Assembly (NCBI GenBank): GCA_964019425.1
Contig: OZ025787.1
Span: 558,001-622,000, forward strand
Length of the DNA stretch: 64,000 nucleotides
Origin: Flectonema sp. DT1601
Lineage: Eukaryota > Euglenozoa > Diplonemea > Diplonemida > Diplonemidae
Reading direction: 5' to 3'
Of the stretch, positions 32,171 to 44,801 are shown in pieces. Both the position numbers and the translations under genes were made by a program. The notes beneath the pieces are model-generated. The model had not been told where the DNA came from. It saw only the letters and a program-made list of their open reading frames with translations, and did no database searches. How positions within the stretch are numbered: the stretch's first letter is position 1; each line of letters begins with the position of its first letter.

Positions 32171-33442
32171 GGATTTAAATTCCTATTCAGATTTGTTCTC
32201 GTAATCGCGTAATTTTCGTCGCTTTTGATGTGTCCTCCTACGACAAGAACAGATGATGAAAACCCACATGCGACTTTATAGTTATGGGATAAGATACCTG
32301 CTGTGGCTGATATCGTCGAGGTTCTCTGGAATGGGGAAAAAAAAAAAAAAAAAAAAAAAAAACAATAAAAAAAGAAATTAAGTGCACACCAACTTGATAA
32401 TAAAAAAAAAAAAAAAAGGAAACATAAATAAAAAAAAAGAAATAGGATTTTTGTTAGCTAGCTTCTCGATTTTTTGGTGATAGCACAGAATACAAAAAAG
32501 ATAAAAATAAGTAAAGGAAAAATTTACTATTATTGTGGTGATAATTTTCTGTTTTTTTTTCTCTCTCTCTTCTTGACACACTGATTGTTAAATGCAGATT
32601 AATAGTCGAAATGTTGGTGCAAAACGACACCTGTTTTTCTAATTATCCGTATTAAATAGAGCATGGCGATAGGACAATTACCTACTCATACGATTGGAAG
32701 ACAAGTCTCGGTTGGTTTTTTCAAATCCCTTTCTAGACCCTCCAGCCTTCTTCTTTTTTTTTTTTTTTTTGAAAAAAAATATTTTAGACCAAAACTACAC
32801 TCTTAGTTCGTAACGAAGGTTTGCGACGCAATCTAGCCTTTTATCTTTTTTGTGAACGTACAATAATATCTGCAAAACCTCATTTTCCAGAAAGGGCAAA
32901 GTGCTTTTTTCTTATTTTATTTCTCGCGATGCTTAGGAATCCACACGCCCCCACTGATTAATTTTTTCCATATTTTTTTTTTCTTTTTATGAGTGAAGGG
33001 GTGTGTTGGTGCCGTTCACAATTCTCATTTTTACTTCAAAAAATGGGTTGCTCAGACACCAAAAGATGTGAGAAAAACAATTATAGTGAGGGACCGAAAT
33101 AAATTATTATTTTTTTTTTTTTTTATTATTCTATTGGTATGTTATGTTTTTTATTGTTTTTTTTCGGAAGGGAATCGGTTGTGTGAAAAAAAAAAAAAAA
33201 AGAAAAAAAAAGAAGAGGAAGAAATGAGAAAAAAAAAAAAGCAAGGAAAGAAGAAAATAGAATATTAGTTCTGAAATCTAATCACGACGGTTATTAATAA
33301 TTATTATGATATTTCTGTTTTTTTTATCAGTTTCAGTACAAATGGAATCTTGTTTATAATTATTTTTCTGATACTTTTTGTCACCTTACTTCTTCTCCCA
33401 AAAGCAGTACGAGGAGAACCCCTCAACTGAATAATATAAACA
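32171..33442 (+). other. Intergenic region with homopolymer tracts
   Basis: A-runs at 32336-32361 and 32402-32417, T-runs near 32754 and 33110, and an A/G-rich tract at 33185-33260. Short open frames here are homopolymer-coded. The likely leader of the next gene starts after TTTTATCAG (33330) or AAAAGCAG (33407). No gene supported. Confidence 0.5.
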
Positions 33443-36400
33443 ATGAATATGAGGGGAATCTTACTACTGGTCACTTTATGTTCTCTAATTGGTTCATCAT
33501 CTGCTCAAACATGCAATGTATGGAATATGTGTGGAGCAGGATTCTTATTAAAACCAGGTGCAGCAGCAGTAAATTGTGGAGGAGTGAACCCAGCATGCAG
33601 TAACGCAGTTTGCTGTGATGCAACTTGTAATAATGCAGGTTGGGGAGGATGTGGAATGGGTCTCAGCAATAGAGCTAATCAAGCAGCAATTGTATGCGGA
33701 ACTACAGCAGCACTTTGTACTACTAACTTATGCTGTGAAGTCACGTGCGATAATCCTGGTTGGGCAGGTTGTGGTGTTGGTTTCGACAACAAAGCAGGTC
33801 TCGCAGGAATAGTCTGCGGTGCAACTACTGGACATTGCTCTACAACAGTCTGCTGCAATGCCAACTGTCAGTCTAATTGGGGTGGTTGTACTACAGGTTT
33901 TAGTGATAAACCAAATCAAGCAACAATATTATGTGGTGGAATACCAGCTAATTGTAACAGTGCTGTATGCTGTAATGCATTGTGTAACAATGCTGCGTTT
34001 GCGTGTAGCGCCGGAAACACTCCGAAAGTAAATCAAAATGCTATTCAATGCGGGCTAACAGCCGTAGCTTGCAATGATGCCACATGCTGTGATGCAACGT
34101 GTAGCAATGCAGGGTTTTCTTGTGGAAATTTTCCTGGTGCTGTTGCTAAGGGAGGACAGGCAGCCATAACATGTGGTGCTAATGTTGCTTTGTGTACAGA
34201 AGCTTTGTGTTGTGACTCTACTTGTGCGCATCCAGGATTTACTTGTGGAGCTGGTTTTATAAACAAAGCCACGCAGGGTACCATCCTTTGCGGTGCGACT
34301 TCAGCATTCTGCACCAGCGCAGCCTGCTGTGATGCCACTTGTGATAATGGTGGTTGGGGTGGATGTTCAACGGGATTTTCAGCAAAGATTAACCAAGCTG
34401 CTATTACTTGTGGTGTCAACGCTGCTTCTTGTTCTGTTGGAGCCTGTTGTGATGCAACTTGTAACAACGCCGGGTTTATTTGTGGTCCAGGGTTCGTCAA
34501 CAAGGCAAATCAAGCAGCACTTACTTGTGGTGCTAATGCTGGTTCTTGTACATCAACATTGTGTTGTGATGCTACTTGTGGAAATACTCAATTCTCTTGT
34601 GGGTTCGGATTTGTAGACAAAGCAAATGTCGCAACGATAACATGCGGAGCCACACCAGCACTCTGTTCTGATAACATTTGTTGTGATTCAACTTGTAATA
34701 ATGCAGTGTTCACTTGTCCTAATGGATGGGTTATTAAGACTCAGGCTAATCTATTGACGTGTGGTGCAACTGCAGCAGCCTGCACTGCTGCAACCTGCTG
34801 TGATGAAAGACTCTGTGGTATTGACCAGAGAGTATTTTCAAATGCCTGCGTAGCATGCTTACCGGGAGAGAACAACGCTGCGGGTGACTCAGCTGCTGGA
34901 CCAGATACTTTCTGTGATCCGATATTCTGTGGAGCAAATCAGTTTGTTTTAAATAATGTTTGTACTACTTGTCCTGCTGGTTCAACGAATATGGCGAATG
35001 ATAATGCAGCTGCTGCTGATACTTTTTGTGACCCAACTCTCTGCTTAATCAACCAACGGGTTCAAGGAAATGCTTGCATTGCATGTCTGGCTGGGTCAAC
35101 AAATCAGGCTGGTGATTCCGCTCAAGGATCCGATACGTTTTGTGATAACACACTTTGTGCATTAAATCAACGAGTAGTTAACAATATTTGTGTTCCGTGT
35201 CAAGCTGGAAGCACAAACGCACCAAATGACAATGCTGTTGGAGGCAACACATTCTGCGATGCAACTCAGTGTGTTACCAATCAACGTGTTGTGCTAAATG
35301 TTTGTACACCATGTGCTGCTGGAACGACTAATGTTCAAGGGGACTTAGCAACTGGACCTAATACTCTTTGTGATGCAGTAATATGTGGTGCTAATCAACA
35401 TGTTATTACAAATCAGTGTCAGTCATGTCCAATTGGTTCGACAAACATCGCTGGTGATGACGCGTCTGGTACAGATACTCAATGTGATCCAACACTATGT
35501 TCAGCTAACCAACGTGTTGTAAACCACGCATGTGCTGCTTGCCCAGCTGGTTCAACTAATACAGGTGGTGATGCAGCATCAGGTCCTGACACACTTTGTG
35601 ATGCCATCCTGTGCGCTATTAATCAAATGGTCAGATCAAATGCCTGCTCTGCCTGTAGTCCTGGATCTACTAACTCTCCAAACGATGACGCTTCAGGACC
35701 TGACACTTCCTGTGACCCAACCATCTGTGCAATGAACCAAAATGTTCTTAACAATCAATGTTTAAATTGCCCTCCTGGTACTACGAATGTTGCTGGTGAT
35801 GACGCCAGTCAGACTAATACGTTTTGCGACGTTACATTCTGTGCAAGAGATCAGAGTGTTCAGAATAATGTTTGCACACCATGTGCTAATGGTTTTAGGA
35901 ATGCCGCAGGTGATGATGCGAGTGGTCAAGATACTACTTGTTCAAGAGCAGCAGGTGTTACTGTTTCTCCAACCGGATTGTTAACATCTGAAGCAGGAAT
36001 GTCTGCAACTTTCACAGTCTTACTCGACTCAGAACCATTTTCTGATGTTGTCATTGCCGTCAGAAGCAGCAACACTGGAGAAGGTATTGCGGTACCGGGT
36101 GTTCTAACTTTCACAAGTAGTAATTGGGGAGGTGCTCAGACTATCACGGTAACTGGTGTACAAGACGCCTTTGATGATGGAGATGTTCAATACACAGTTC
36201 AAGTTGAGCGTGTTATTAGTACAGATGCTGACTATAATGGTTTAGATCCAGCTGATGTGATGGTTACTAATGTTGATGACGACACTATTGGTGTTTCTGT
36301 TACTCCGACTGCAAACGTTATCACAACTGAAGCAGGCGGTGTTGGAACATTCGCTATCGCGTTATTCACTCAGCCAACAGCTGATGTCACAATTGGAATC

Positions 36401-39400
36401 ACCAGCACTGACACCACCGAAGGTGTAGTCAATCCTTCCGAATTAATATTCCGACCTGGAGCCAGCACCACTGGACAAGGTCATTGGGGAACTCCACAAA
36501 CAGTTACCGTCAGAGGTGTTGATGATTTTATAAAAGACGGTGATGTAGTTTATTCAATCATAACATCACCAACAATATCAACTGACCCTTTATATAATGG
36601 AATTAATCCTGACGATGTACCTGCTATAAATATGGATAATGATCAGGCAGGTGTTCGATTGATTCCAGTAACAAGCTTGACAACATCTGAAGATGGTGTT
36701 CAACAAGCCTTAATAAACGTTGAGCTTCTAAGTGAGCCAGCTGTGTCAGTTGATGTGACTGTTCAAGTGTCAGATGCTACTGAAGCAACTGTGAATCCAG
36801 CAACATTTACTTTCTTACCAACAAATTGGAATACTCCTCAAACACTTACTGCAACTGGTGTTGATGATGCTATAGATGATGGTGATATTTCTTATGAACT
36901 AATCCCTCAAACTGCTAGTACAGAAACTGCCTATTCCGGAGTAACTTGGGATGCTCAAAAGAGACTTCTTCTTAATTTAGATAACGATCAGGCTGGGATC
37001 ACTGTCGACAGACGTCAACAAGATGGATCAACGAACATTTTAATATCTGAAAATGGAACAAGAACAGCGTCATTCTCAGTGACGTTAGTATCCCAACCAA
37101 CAACAACAGTTACCATACCAATACTCAGTTTAGATACAACAGAAGGTGTCACTTCAGCAACAGAAATTATATTCGACAGCAGCAATTGGAATGTTCCTTC
37201 GATCATAACAATGAGTGGAGTTCAGGATGACGTTGCTGATGGTGACATTACTTTTCAGGTAACATTAGGACCAAGTCAAAGTCAAGACCCAAAATATAAC
37301 CAACTCAGTATTGCTAATGTAGCAGTGACATGTGTTGACGATGATGTCCCTGGTGTTACTGTTACTCCAACTATTGGAACTGACACATTTGAGAATCAAG
37401 TAGGTATGGGAAGTAGTGCAAGTAGTTCAGAGTTCACAGTTATGTTAGCGAGTGAACCAATTTATGATGTGACTGTTCCACTAAGAAGTGGTGATCATAC
37501 TGAAGGAAGACCTAATGTTGATAATTTAATATTCACTTCAACTAATTGGAGACAGGCTCAAACAGTTACAATCATTCCTGTTGATGATGATGAAGCAGAT
37601 GGTGATGTACAATATGATATCATCACTGAGTTAACAACATCACGTGATCCAACTTATGTTGGAATTGATCCTCCGAATGTAAGACTTTGGAATAGAGATG
37701 ATGACACCGCTTCGATTATCGTGACACCGACAGCTGGTCTTGAAACAACTGAACATGGAGGAACAGCTGTATTCACAATATCATTAACAAGTCAGCCTAC
37801 TTCATTAGTTTTAATAAATTTCTTTTCAAGTGACACATCCGAAGGTAGACTTGAACCCTCAAGTGCAACATTCGGTCCTGGAGACTGGAAAGCCGGTCGC
37901 AATATCAGCGTTGTCGGTGTTCAAGATGCAGTCGACGATGGTGACGTCACATTCGCAATTCAAAATGCCGGAGTCAACACTGCAGACGCAATGTACACAG
38001 CCTTGACTGTTCCATCAATTAGTGTTATTAATAGAGAAGATGATGTGGCTGGTATCACAATTAATGTTCCACAAGAAGGAGTTATAACAAATGAGAACAG
38101 AGGAACATCATGGGTATCTGTAGTACTAAACACTCAACCGATTTCAGATGTCACTGTTGGGATTTCATCAAGTGACGAAACAGAGGCTACAATATCTCCT
38201 GATACGGTTATTTTCACTGCCGGAACTGCTCAGATGGGTCGCGGACATTGGGGAGTTCCTGTCACTGTGACCGTCACGGGAGTTGATGATCTCGCAGCTG
38301 ATGGAAATATTCAATATTCAATTCAATATGCAAACGCTGTGTCAACTGACCCAAAATACAATGGTATGTGTTGTGATTAACTTAATCTTAGTTGTTTATT
38401 TTTAAAAAAATATAAAATAATAAAACAGGAATCGCGACTCCTGAAACTCCAGCCGTCAATAATGACAACGACAACGCGACTGTTTTGGTATCACCGACAA
38501 CTGGTCATCGGGTTTCAGAAACTGGGATTACTTCTGTTTTTACGATGTTGTTATCAGCGAGACCTTCTAATTCTGTCATATGTGGTCTGAGAACAAATGA
38601 CGCAACAGAAGTCTCATTAAGCGCAACCAGAGTAACGTTTACAGTTGATGATTGGAACCTACCTCACTCTGTGACAATAACAGGTATTAATGATGCAATC
38701 TTCGATGGTGATATCTCTGTTTCAATCATAACAGATGCTTGTACCAGTGCAGACTCTCTCTTTAACGGTCAGGATCCCCCTGACATTTCAGCTGTTAATC
38801 AAGATATTGATTCTGGTGGCGCTTACTTACTAACAACTCTTTCTCTTCCTGCTGCTCAAAACGATCCCAACTTATGTACTCGGGCAATGCTCGACTCTTC
38901 AGCGTTGTGGGACATCCCAATTGGATTCTTTACTGAGTGTAAGGTAGCAGTGAGTCAACCAGAGAATGGTATTTGGCATGATATTATAACTTATGAAATT
39001 CACATGGGGGGACCTCGTCTTCAAGCATGTGAAGAATTAAGAAGAAAAGGAGCTCTGATATTAGCAGACAGACAAAGGGTTCAAGTAGCGGGTAGACTTC
39101 TACAAGACGCGACAGCTACAACAGTTGACTGTACTAAAGTAACGTGTTCTACTTATGCATCAGCTCAGTGTTCTTCTGGACTACTTGTTGGTGATGCTAC
39201 CACAAGGATATGTAACAATGATGTGTGTGACTCCCTCACTTGTTGTCGTCCTTCAGCTATTCAAGCAAGTATATATAACGGCAATTCTTGTACTGACTTA
39301 GCATTCAGTATTGCCGTGACGGATACATCAACTGTGTGTCAGCCAGTAACACAACCTGGAGAGCCTCAAGTGCGGTTCGGAGCTTTGTATTGCGATGCTG

Positions 39401-40315
39401 CTTCCGGATTGGTATGTTTTTTCTTATTTTACACATTCACTGATTATCTCATTGTGGTTGACCAATAGGCCAGACGGGCGCAAAGATGTTGCAGACCGAT
39501 GCGACCTGAGTACCACATCAAGTAACCTGGAGGTGGTCATTTGATGCGCTGCTGCAATTCATTGTTAGTAACAATAGTTCTTAATAATAATCAAATCAGG
39601 CATATGCTCGCACGGGTTTCACCAGCGTATCAGCATGTGGTGCTGCTGTTGGAGGAGTTGGAACATTAATCGGTCACCCTGATACTATTGTATTTCAGTG
39701 TAACTGTGCTAGAGCAGCACTTCAAACAAACTCCGAGATGAGTCAGTGCTCTAAATCAATACAGTATGTAGTTTATTATAATTATTAAATGTTATGAACT
39801 TTCAACAGTGTGAGAGTCATTAATTACTGTGTGGTATTATTTAAGACACCAAATCAAACAGAAACGATCGGTTCTATGCGACTTGTGGTCGATACCAAGC
39901 AGCAGCACCAGTCACAAGTAACGATGATGACGGACTACCTACTTGGGCTTTAATTCTAATAATTGTTCTGGGAGTGTGTTGTTGTCTTGCGTTGTTAGCA
40001 TTGCTTTTATCATCAATGAAAAAGAAGAATGCTAACCAGAGTGATGAGCCAGGACCAGATCGCAACAATACCAAGAGTGACTTAGATGAGGGTTTGTTAT
40101 ATGGAGAGGAAGAGTCTCCAAACTATGAAAAAAACTATGAAAAAAACTACGAAAAAAACTATGACACCAGCTACTACAATCCTACTCCAACTTTAATGAC
40201 TCCTCCTCGAGATCGTCCTGCAGCTGCTTCCTTCAATGGAATCGGAGGCCCTCATACGTCGATAATAAATCCGTTGGAGAGTAGAGGTAGTGGGCTTCAA
40301 CCCATCGTGTATTAG
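33443..40315 (+). CDS. Giant type I surface protein: Cys-rich repeats, Calx-beta-like repeats, TM tail (4 exons)
   Basis: Exons 33443-38363, 38429-39411, 39600-39763 and 39862-40315 give 2173 residues. Introns are 65, 188 and 98 nt with GTATGT-type donors, and the frame is kept at each join. After a signal peptide (residues 1-21) come eleven ~40-residue six-Cys repeats ending in CC (to ~455). Ten 38-residue repeats of the form 'C..NQRV..N.C..C..G.TN..GD.A.G.DT.CD' follow (to ~832). Then come eight ~115-residue Calx-beta-like modules with 'V.P....TTE.G...F...L...P' and 'DDGDV.Y' (to ~1765), and a further Cys-containing region. A membrane helix (~2050-2072) and a cytoplasmic tail with three NYEK repeats (40122-40163) finish it. 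The eighth Calx-beta module is encoded across the first intron. It is probably an adhesion or Ca2+-binding cell-surface protein; function not known. Confidence 0.85.
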
Positions 40316-40693
40316 TATTGCTGTGTCCACAAACTACATTAGTTTTTAAGTAAGGCTGGTTTTTCGTTTTCTTTGTTTGTGCGGAAGTAATTAACTTATT
40401 TTTTTTTCTTGCTCTTATTGATTGTTATTTTATGTAATTCACTTATCATTATTATTATTATTATTTTTTAAAATTATATTTTCGTCCTAGATTCTCTCAT
40501 TTTAATTTTCTCTTCCCATGTCATTTTTTTAAAAAGCTGTTTGCTTTACATCTTGTCAAAAAAAAAAAAAATATTAAAAAAAAAAATGAAATCCTTAAGT
40601 AGTAGATATTTACCTGTGTTATTCTTTTTGTTTTTTTTCTTCTGCGTTTCCTTTTGTTATTATTAAGTATGTTTGCTTGCAGCCTATAGTTGC

Positions 40694-40726
<33 letters not shown>

Positions 40727-42173
40727 TGCTTTCTTCTCTCTCGGGGAATTCCTCTGACCTCTCAAGGCGTTTTATTCTCTATTGGAAGAAGGTTATTCGT
40801 TGCTGTTAACACTGCGAGAAGAAACCTTATTGTTAAGGCGGCAATGTTATTTGGAGAACGTAAAGACGTGAATCCAGCTATGGATGGTGAGTCGGGGGGG
40901 AAGAAAATGAAAAGTACCTCCTTTCACCTTGAACTTATATTATTATTGTTATTATTATTATTTTTTTTTGTAGAAATTATATTTCTCTTTACTTCACCTG
41001 GAATCGTAGCGGGCGCTTTTTTTGCGAACTAAAACGAAAATTAGAATCTCTTCTTAGTGAGCATTACTTTTTGGATTAGACTTTTAATTTCTCGCTTTCC
41101 ATCTAGCTTGTCCTTTTTCAAGTAGAAACGAACTCTCCTAAATTTATTATCTTTTCTTGGATGATCATGTAATTACTTATTATGCATCAGACGTGTCACA
41201 GATTCAAATAAAGAAGAGAATGATGATATGAGCTTCTTTAGTTGAGCAATCTGTTTGAGGGACTTTGATGGTTCCCTTTGTTCAAGATAAATGATTTCCG
41301 TTTTTTTTTTTCCCCCCTCCCACTCTCACTCTTTATGTTCTTGTTGTAGCCCAGGTAAGGGTGACTTGCGACGGTGATATACTTTTGTCAAAATCTGCAT
41401 GCGAAACGATTCGTCTCCACTCCCCTCTTCAAGTAGGGAAGCTGTAGTAAGTTGTTTAACGCGATACGTGGAAGTGGCAATGAGAAACTACTCCTTCCCT
41501 TTCTTTTGTTATTTTCAACATGGTAGTTCCTGTAGGGAACTACAAGCAATCTCACTAGGCATTGCACCCGTTCTGGTTCGACTACTGTGTTATCCCTACC
41601 CATGTGACAGACTGGTATTTCTGACTCCCTTATTTTTTCCGTTTCTTAACTGACCAAATAACAAGCTAAAACTACTCGGAGTTTTAAAATCTTTTAAAGT
41701 GGTGCAGAATTATGTTTTTTCTTTCTCAAAAACAATAAACCCACCGACTTAGTGGAAGACAGAGTAATGCTTTGGTTGCCTGCCTTTTTTTTTCCCCTCT
41801 TTTTTTTTCCCTTGTAACTGGTAACCTGCTCAGCAGGGGAAAAAAAAAACTTTGGCAGAGCGTAAACTCCTTTTCAGCCACATTAAAAGTTGAATGATTC
41901 GTGCAACGTCGTGTTGTACGGGAAATCAAAGCGGGGAATCAAAATTGTTAGTTTTGTCGGTTACTATTCGTAGCATGTGTCTCTAAAAAAAAAAAAAAAA
42001 AACAGAAACAGAAAGAATTACTTTAGTTGTACGTTAGATTACCAAAAAAATAAAAAAATAAAATAAATAACGAAATTCTCCTTTTTTTAATGCAATGAAA
42101 CAGTTATATTGCAGCTGTCAGTAAAGATAATTATATCTATTGTTTCTTTTATCAGAATAAACAAAGCGGTATT
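40316..42173 (+). other. Intergenic region
   Basis: Homopolymer-rich, with a T-run at 40694-40717 and A-runs near 40560 and 41983. An open stretch at 40771-40880 ends at a GGTGAGT donor-like site and could splice to 40973 after a TTTTGTAG acceptor, giving a short hydrophobic peptide. Evidence is too thin to call it. An acceptor TTTTATCAG at 42155 precedes the channel gene. Confidence 0.45.
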
Positions 42174-44024
42174 ATGGAAACAAAAGGTCCCAATATCATT
42201 GGTGAAGTGAACCTCGATATGATTGCAATGCAAATCCGATCTGAAGAAGAAGAATCAAGTTTTGAATATAATAAAACAGCTCACACTGACACTAGTGGTG
42301 TTGATGATTTTACTCAAACGGTAAAGAATTCTCCGGGATGGTTAGCAGAAAGTGCGATGTTCCGAGGAGCAAGTGCTGTAGACGCCGCAACAGCAGTACT
42401 TGCGAATAGTAAAGCAGAGCTTCTTGGTATTGAGAAGAAGTTAAAGTTTGCGATGACATACATCGATTGTGATGGAGATCCGAATTCTATTAATCCACAA
42501 GAGTTTCGTCAACTTTGGAAACTCGTTTGGGGAGGTGATCGAAACCTCGACGATGTCGGTTGGGCAGAAACTGAAAAAATCTTCGTCGATGTCGACACCG
42601 ACCACTCTGGAAAAATAGAACTCAAAGAGCTCATTGCGTACCTCTCCTTACATCAATCTAACTTACAGATTCTAAGAGGTAATAGACCCGATGATTTAAA
42701 GGATTGGTTGTGGCTCTTAGTCTCTCCATCTACTGAAGGCTCTGCATTCTACAAGTCAGAATCGGAAGAAGATCAAAAACTCGCGAAGAGAATTTGGTTA
42801 TATAAATTTGTTTCACAGTGTATGATTGTTCTTTATATAAGTATCGTCTTCGTTGAGTCACTTCCTGATTATCAGAATTCTGACGGGACGATGGGAACGT
42901 CGGTAACGTTTGCTCTCGAATCCCTGTGTGTTATATTCTTTATGCTTGAGTTTATTGCTTGGGCGGTATCATATAGAGACACAATCCGACTATTAGATAT
43001 TGATCAGTCTCTTAGAATTAAGAAAGTTAAAGCACCCCGAGGACTATTTCAAAAAAGTTTTTGGTTTCACCAAGCTACAATTATTGACCTTTGTAGTATC
43101 ATACCTTATTTTATTGAGTTGGGTGTCAGTGGGTTTTCATCAGGAATGATTGGAGTTGTGCGAGCATCCAGAATGTTACGAATCCTTCGTATTTTACATT
43201 CACTAAAACACGGTGATCAAGGGCTGTCTTCTATACCTAAATTAATGAGGGCGTTGCATAATTCTTTAACGTCACTTTCATGGCTCTGTTTTTTAATAAT
43301 TGTTATCGTGAGTACGAGTTCTACTTTCATGTATTACGCTGAACGGCAGGAATCAGAATTTAATTTCGACTCGAATAAATGGGTTCGTAGGAACACTTCA
43401 AGTTTTGAAGATGCTGGTAACGTGTTGGACTTACAATCGATCCCATCAGCAATGTGGTGGTCAATCGTAACGATCACTACTGTTGGATATGGTGATGTAA
43501 CACCAAAAACAACTGCAGGTAAGTGTGTGGCTACAGCAACAATGCTTGCATCTCTTGTTGTCGTTTCGTATCCGATTATTTTATTGGGATCTGTTTTTCA
43601 AGATATCCAAAATGAAATTTCAAGCGCTGAATCGAAAATGGTTTTTCGTCAATCATTCTACAGCAAACTAAAGAACTGGAGGGGACTACAGTCTCCAGGG
43701 TTAGGAAAGACAGCAAACTTCTTCGACACCTGTTCGACTATTGGAATGGGAGCGACATTCAAACCTAAAGCACCTGACGTCTCTTTAGTTTTAAATAAAC
43801 TCGAGGACATCATTGCTCCGTTAGTAACACAAGTTCAAGTACTCACCCAACGAGTTCAGGAACTAGAGTCTGATCGAAACGGTCTGCTGTCTCCATCCTC
43901 ATCGATGGATGTTACAGCAGGACGTCTTCAATCTAATAATCCTCTTGATAAAGTACCTCTAGGTCAGAAACCATCTCAGTCTTTTGAAAGGTCGAAATCA
44001 TCAATAGGAGTTGGTGAACTATAA
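42174..44024 (+). CDS. Voltage-gated K+ channel with N-terminal EF hands
   Basis: The 616-residue protein starts at ATG 42174. A soluble N-terminus holds an EF-hand pair (about residues 95-165): the first loop is atypical (DCDGDPNSINPQE), the second canonical (DVDTDHSGKIELKE). Six membrane segments follow, with a positively charged S4 (RASRMLRILRILHSLKHG). The pore loop TITTVGYGDVTPKTTAG carries the K+ filter TVGYGD at about residue 436. The C-terminus has a short coiled coil (LTQRVQELESDRNG) that may drive tetramer assembly, then a Ser-rich tail. It acts as a plasma-membrane or ciliary K+ channel, predicted to respond to voltage and cytosolic Ca2+. EF hands fused N-terminally to Kv channels occur in ciliates and other protists but not in animal Kv channels. 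No intron. Confidence 0.92.
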   Translation: METKGPNIIGEVNLDMIAMQIRSEEEESSFEYNKTAHTDTSGVDDFTQTVKNSPGWLAESAMFRGASAVDAATAVLANSKAELLGIEKKLKFAMTYIDCDGDPNSINPQEFRQLWKLVWGGDRNLDDVGWAETEKIFVDVDTDHSGKIELKELIAYLSLHQSNLQILRGNRPDDLKDWLWLLVSPSTEGSAFYKSESEEDQKLAKRIWLYKFVSQCMIVLYISIVFVESLPDYQNSDGTMGTSVTFALESLCVIFFMLEFIAWAVSYRDTIRLLDIDQSLRIKKVKAPRGLFQKSFWFHQATIIDLCSIIPYFIELGVSGFSSGMIGVVRASRMLRILRILHSLKHGDQGLSSIPKLMRALHNSLTSLSWLCFLIIVIVSTSSTFMYYAERQESEFNFDSNKWVRRNTSSFEDAGNVLDLQSIPSAMWWSIVTITTVGYGDVTPKTTAGKCVATATMLASLVVVSYPIILLGSVFQDIQNEISSAESKMVFRQSFYSKLKNWRGLQSPGLGKTANFFDTCSTIGMGATFKPKAPDVSLVLNKLEDIIAPLVTQVQVLTQRVQELESDRNGLLSPSSSMDVTAGRLQSNNPLDKVPLGQKPSQSFERSKSSIGVGEL

Positions 44025-44767
44025 ACAACATCCACTTTGAGGAATCAACAGTGGAAGTACCATCTTCATAATGATTTCTAGATAAGGTGCCCCTGTTAGG
44101 TGAGTCCTTAAGTTAGTTCTGTCTGTTATAGTCATTTATCGTTCATATTTTGTTATTATTTGCGTGTTAAATATCAGTGAGTGTCATGTTATTTTATTAG
44201 TTTTTTATTTATTTTTTTTATTTGAATTTTTTTTCGCTGTTAGATAGTGGACTATTGCACGTCTCATTTGACAGCCCTATTTCTGTTTAGAGAGTCTTTC
44301 GCAGAAAAGGGAATTAATACCTTTTTTATTATTCGGTGTGTGAGACTTGCTAGGTCTGCCTTTTGGTGTCGGAACCCGACAATTTCTTTTTCTGGTGACT
44401 GCAACGAAACCAGTTGTACTTCTCATTTCTTATATGTTTTTTTCAACACAAAAAAAAAAAAAAAAAAAAAAGGAAACAACAATTTATTTATTTCAATCAA
44501 AATACATCATTCTGTGAGTATTCTTCTGGAGCTTGATTCGAAATAATTAAGAAAGTTTTCAGTCTTTCGCTTATTCAGTTTCAACTACGACACTCAAGCG
44601 TGTCATGCAATCTGAAGATTCTCAACGTTGTTATTTATGTTTATTGTTTTATTATTTTATTTTTGTGTTAACTATTATCAGTATCATTCATTTCGATTAC
44701 ATACACACATCTCAAGGTAAAGAGGATTCTATGGGGTGTGTTTGCGTAAGAACAATGAACCTGTACG

Positions 44768-44801
<34 letters not shown>

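Noticed and set aside
34045-34503. Minus-strand 152-residue frame in the giant surface-protein gene
   Set aside because: Antisense of regular Cys-rich repeats, not an independent gene.
40771-41032. Possible two-exon hydrophobic micro-protein
   Set aside because: Depends on one GTGAGT and one TTTTGTAG site with no recognisable product.
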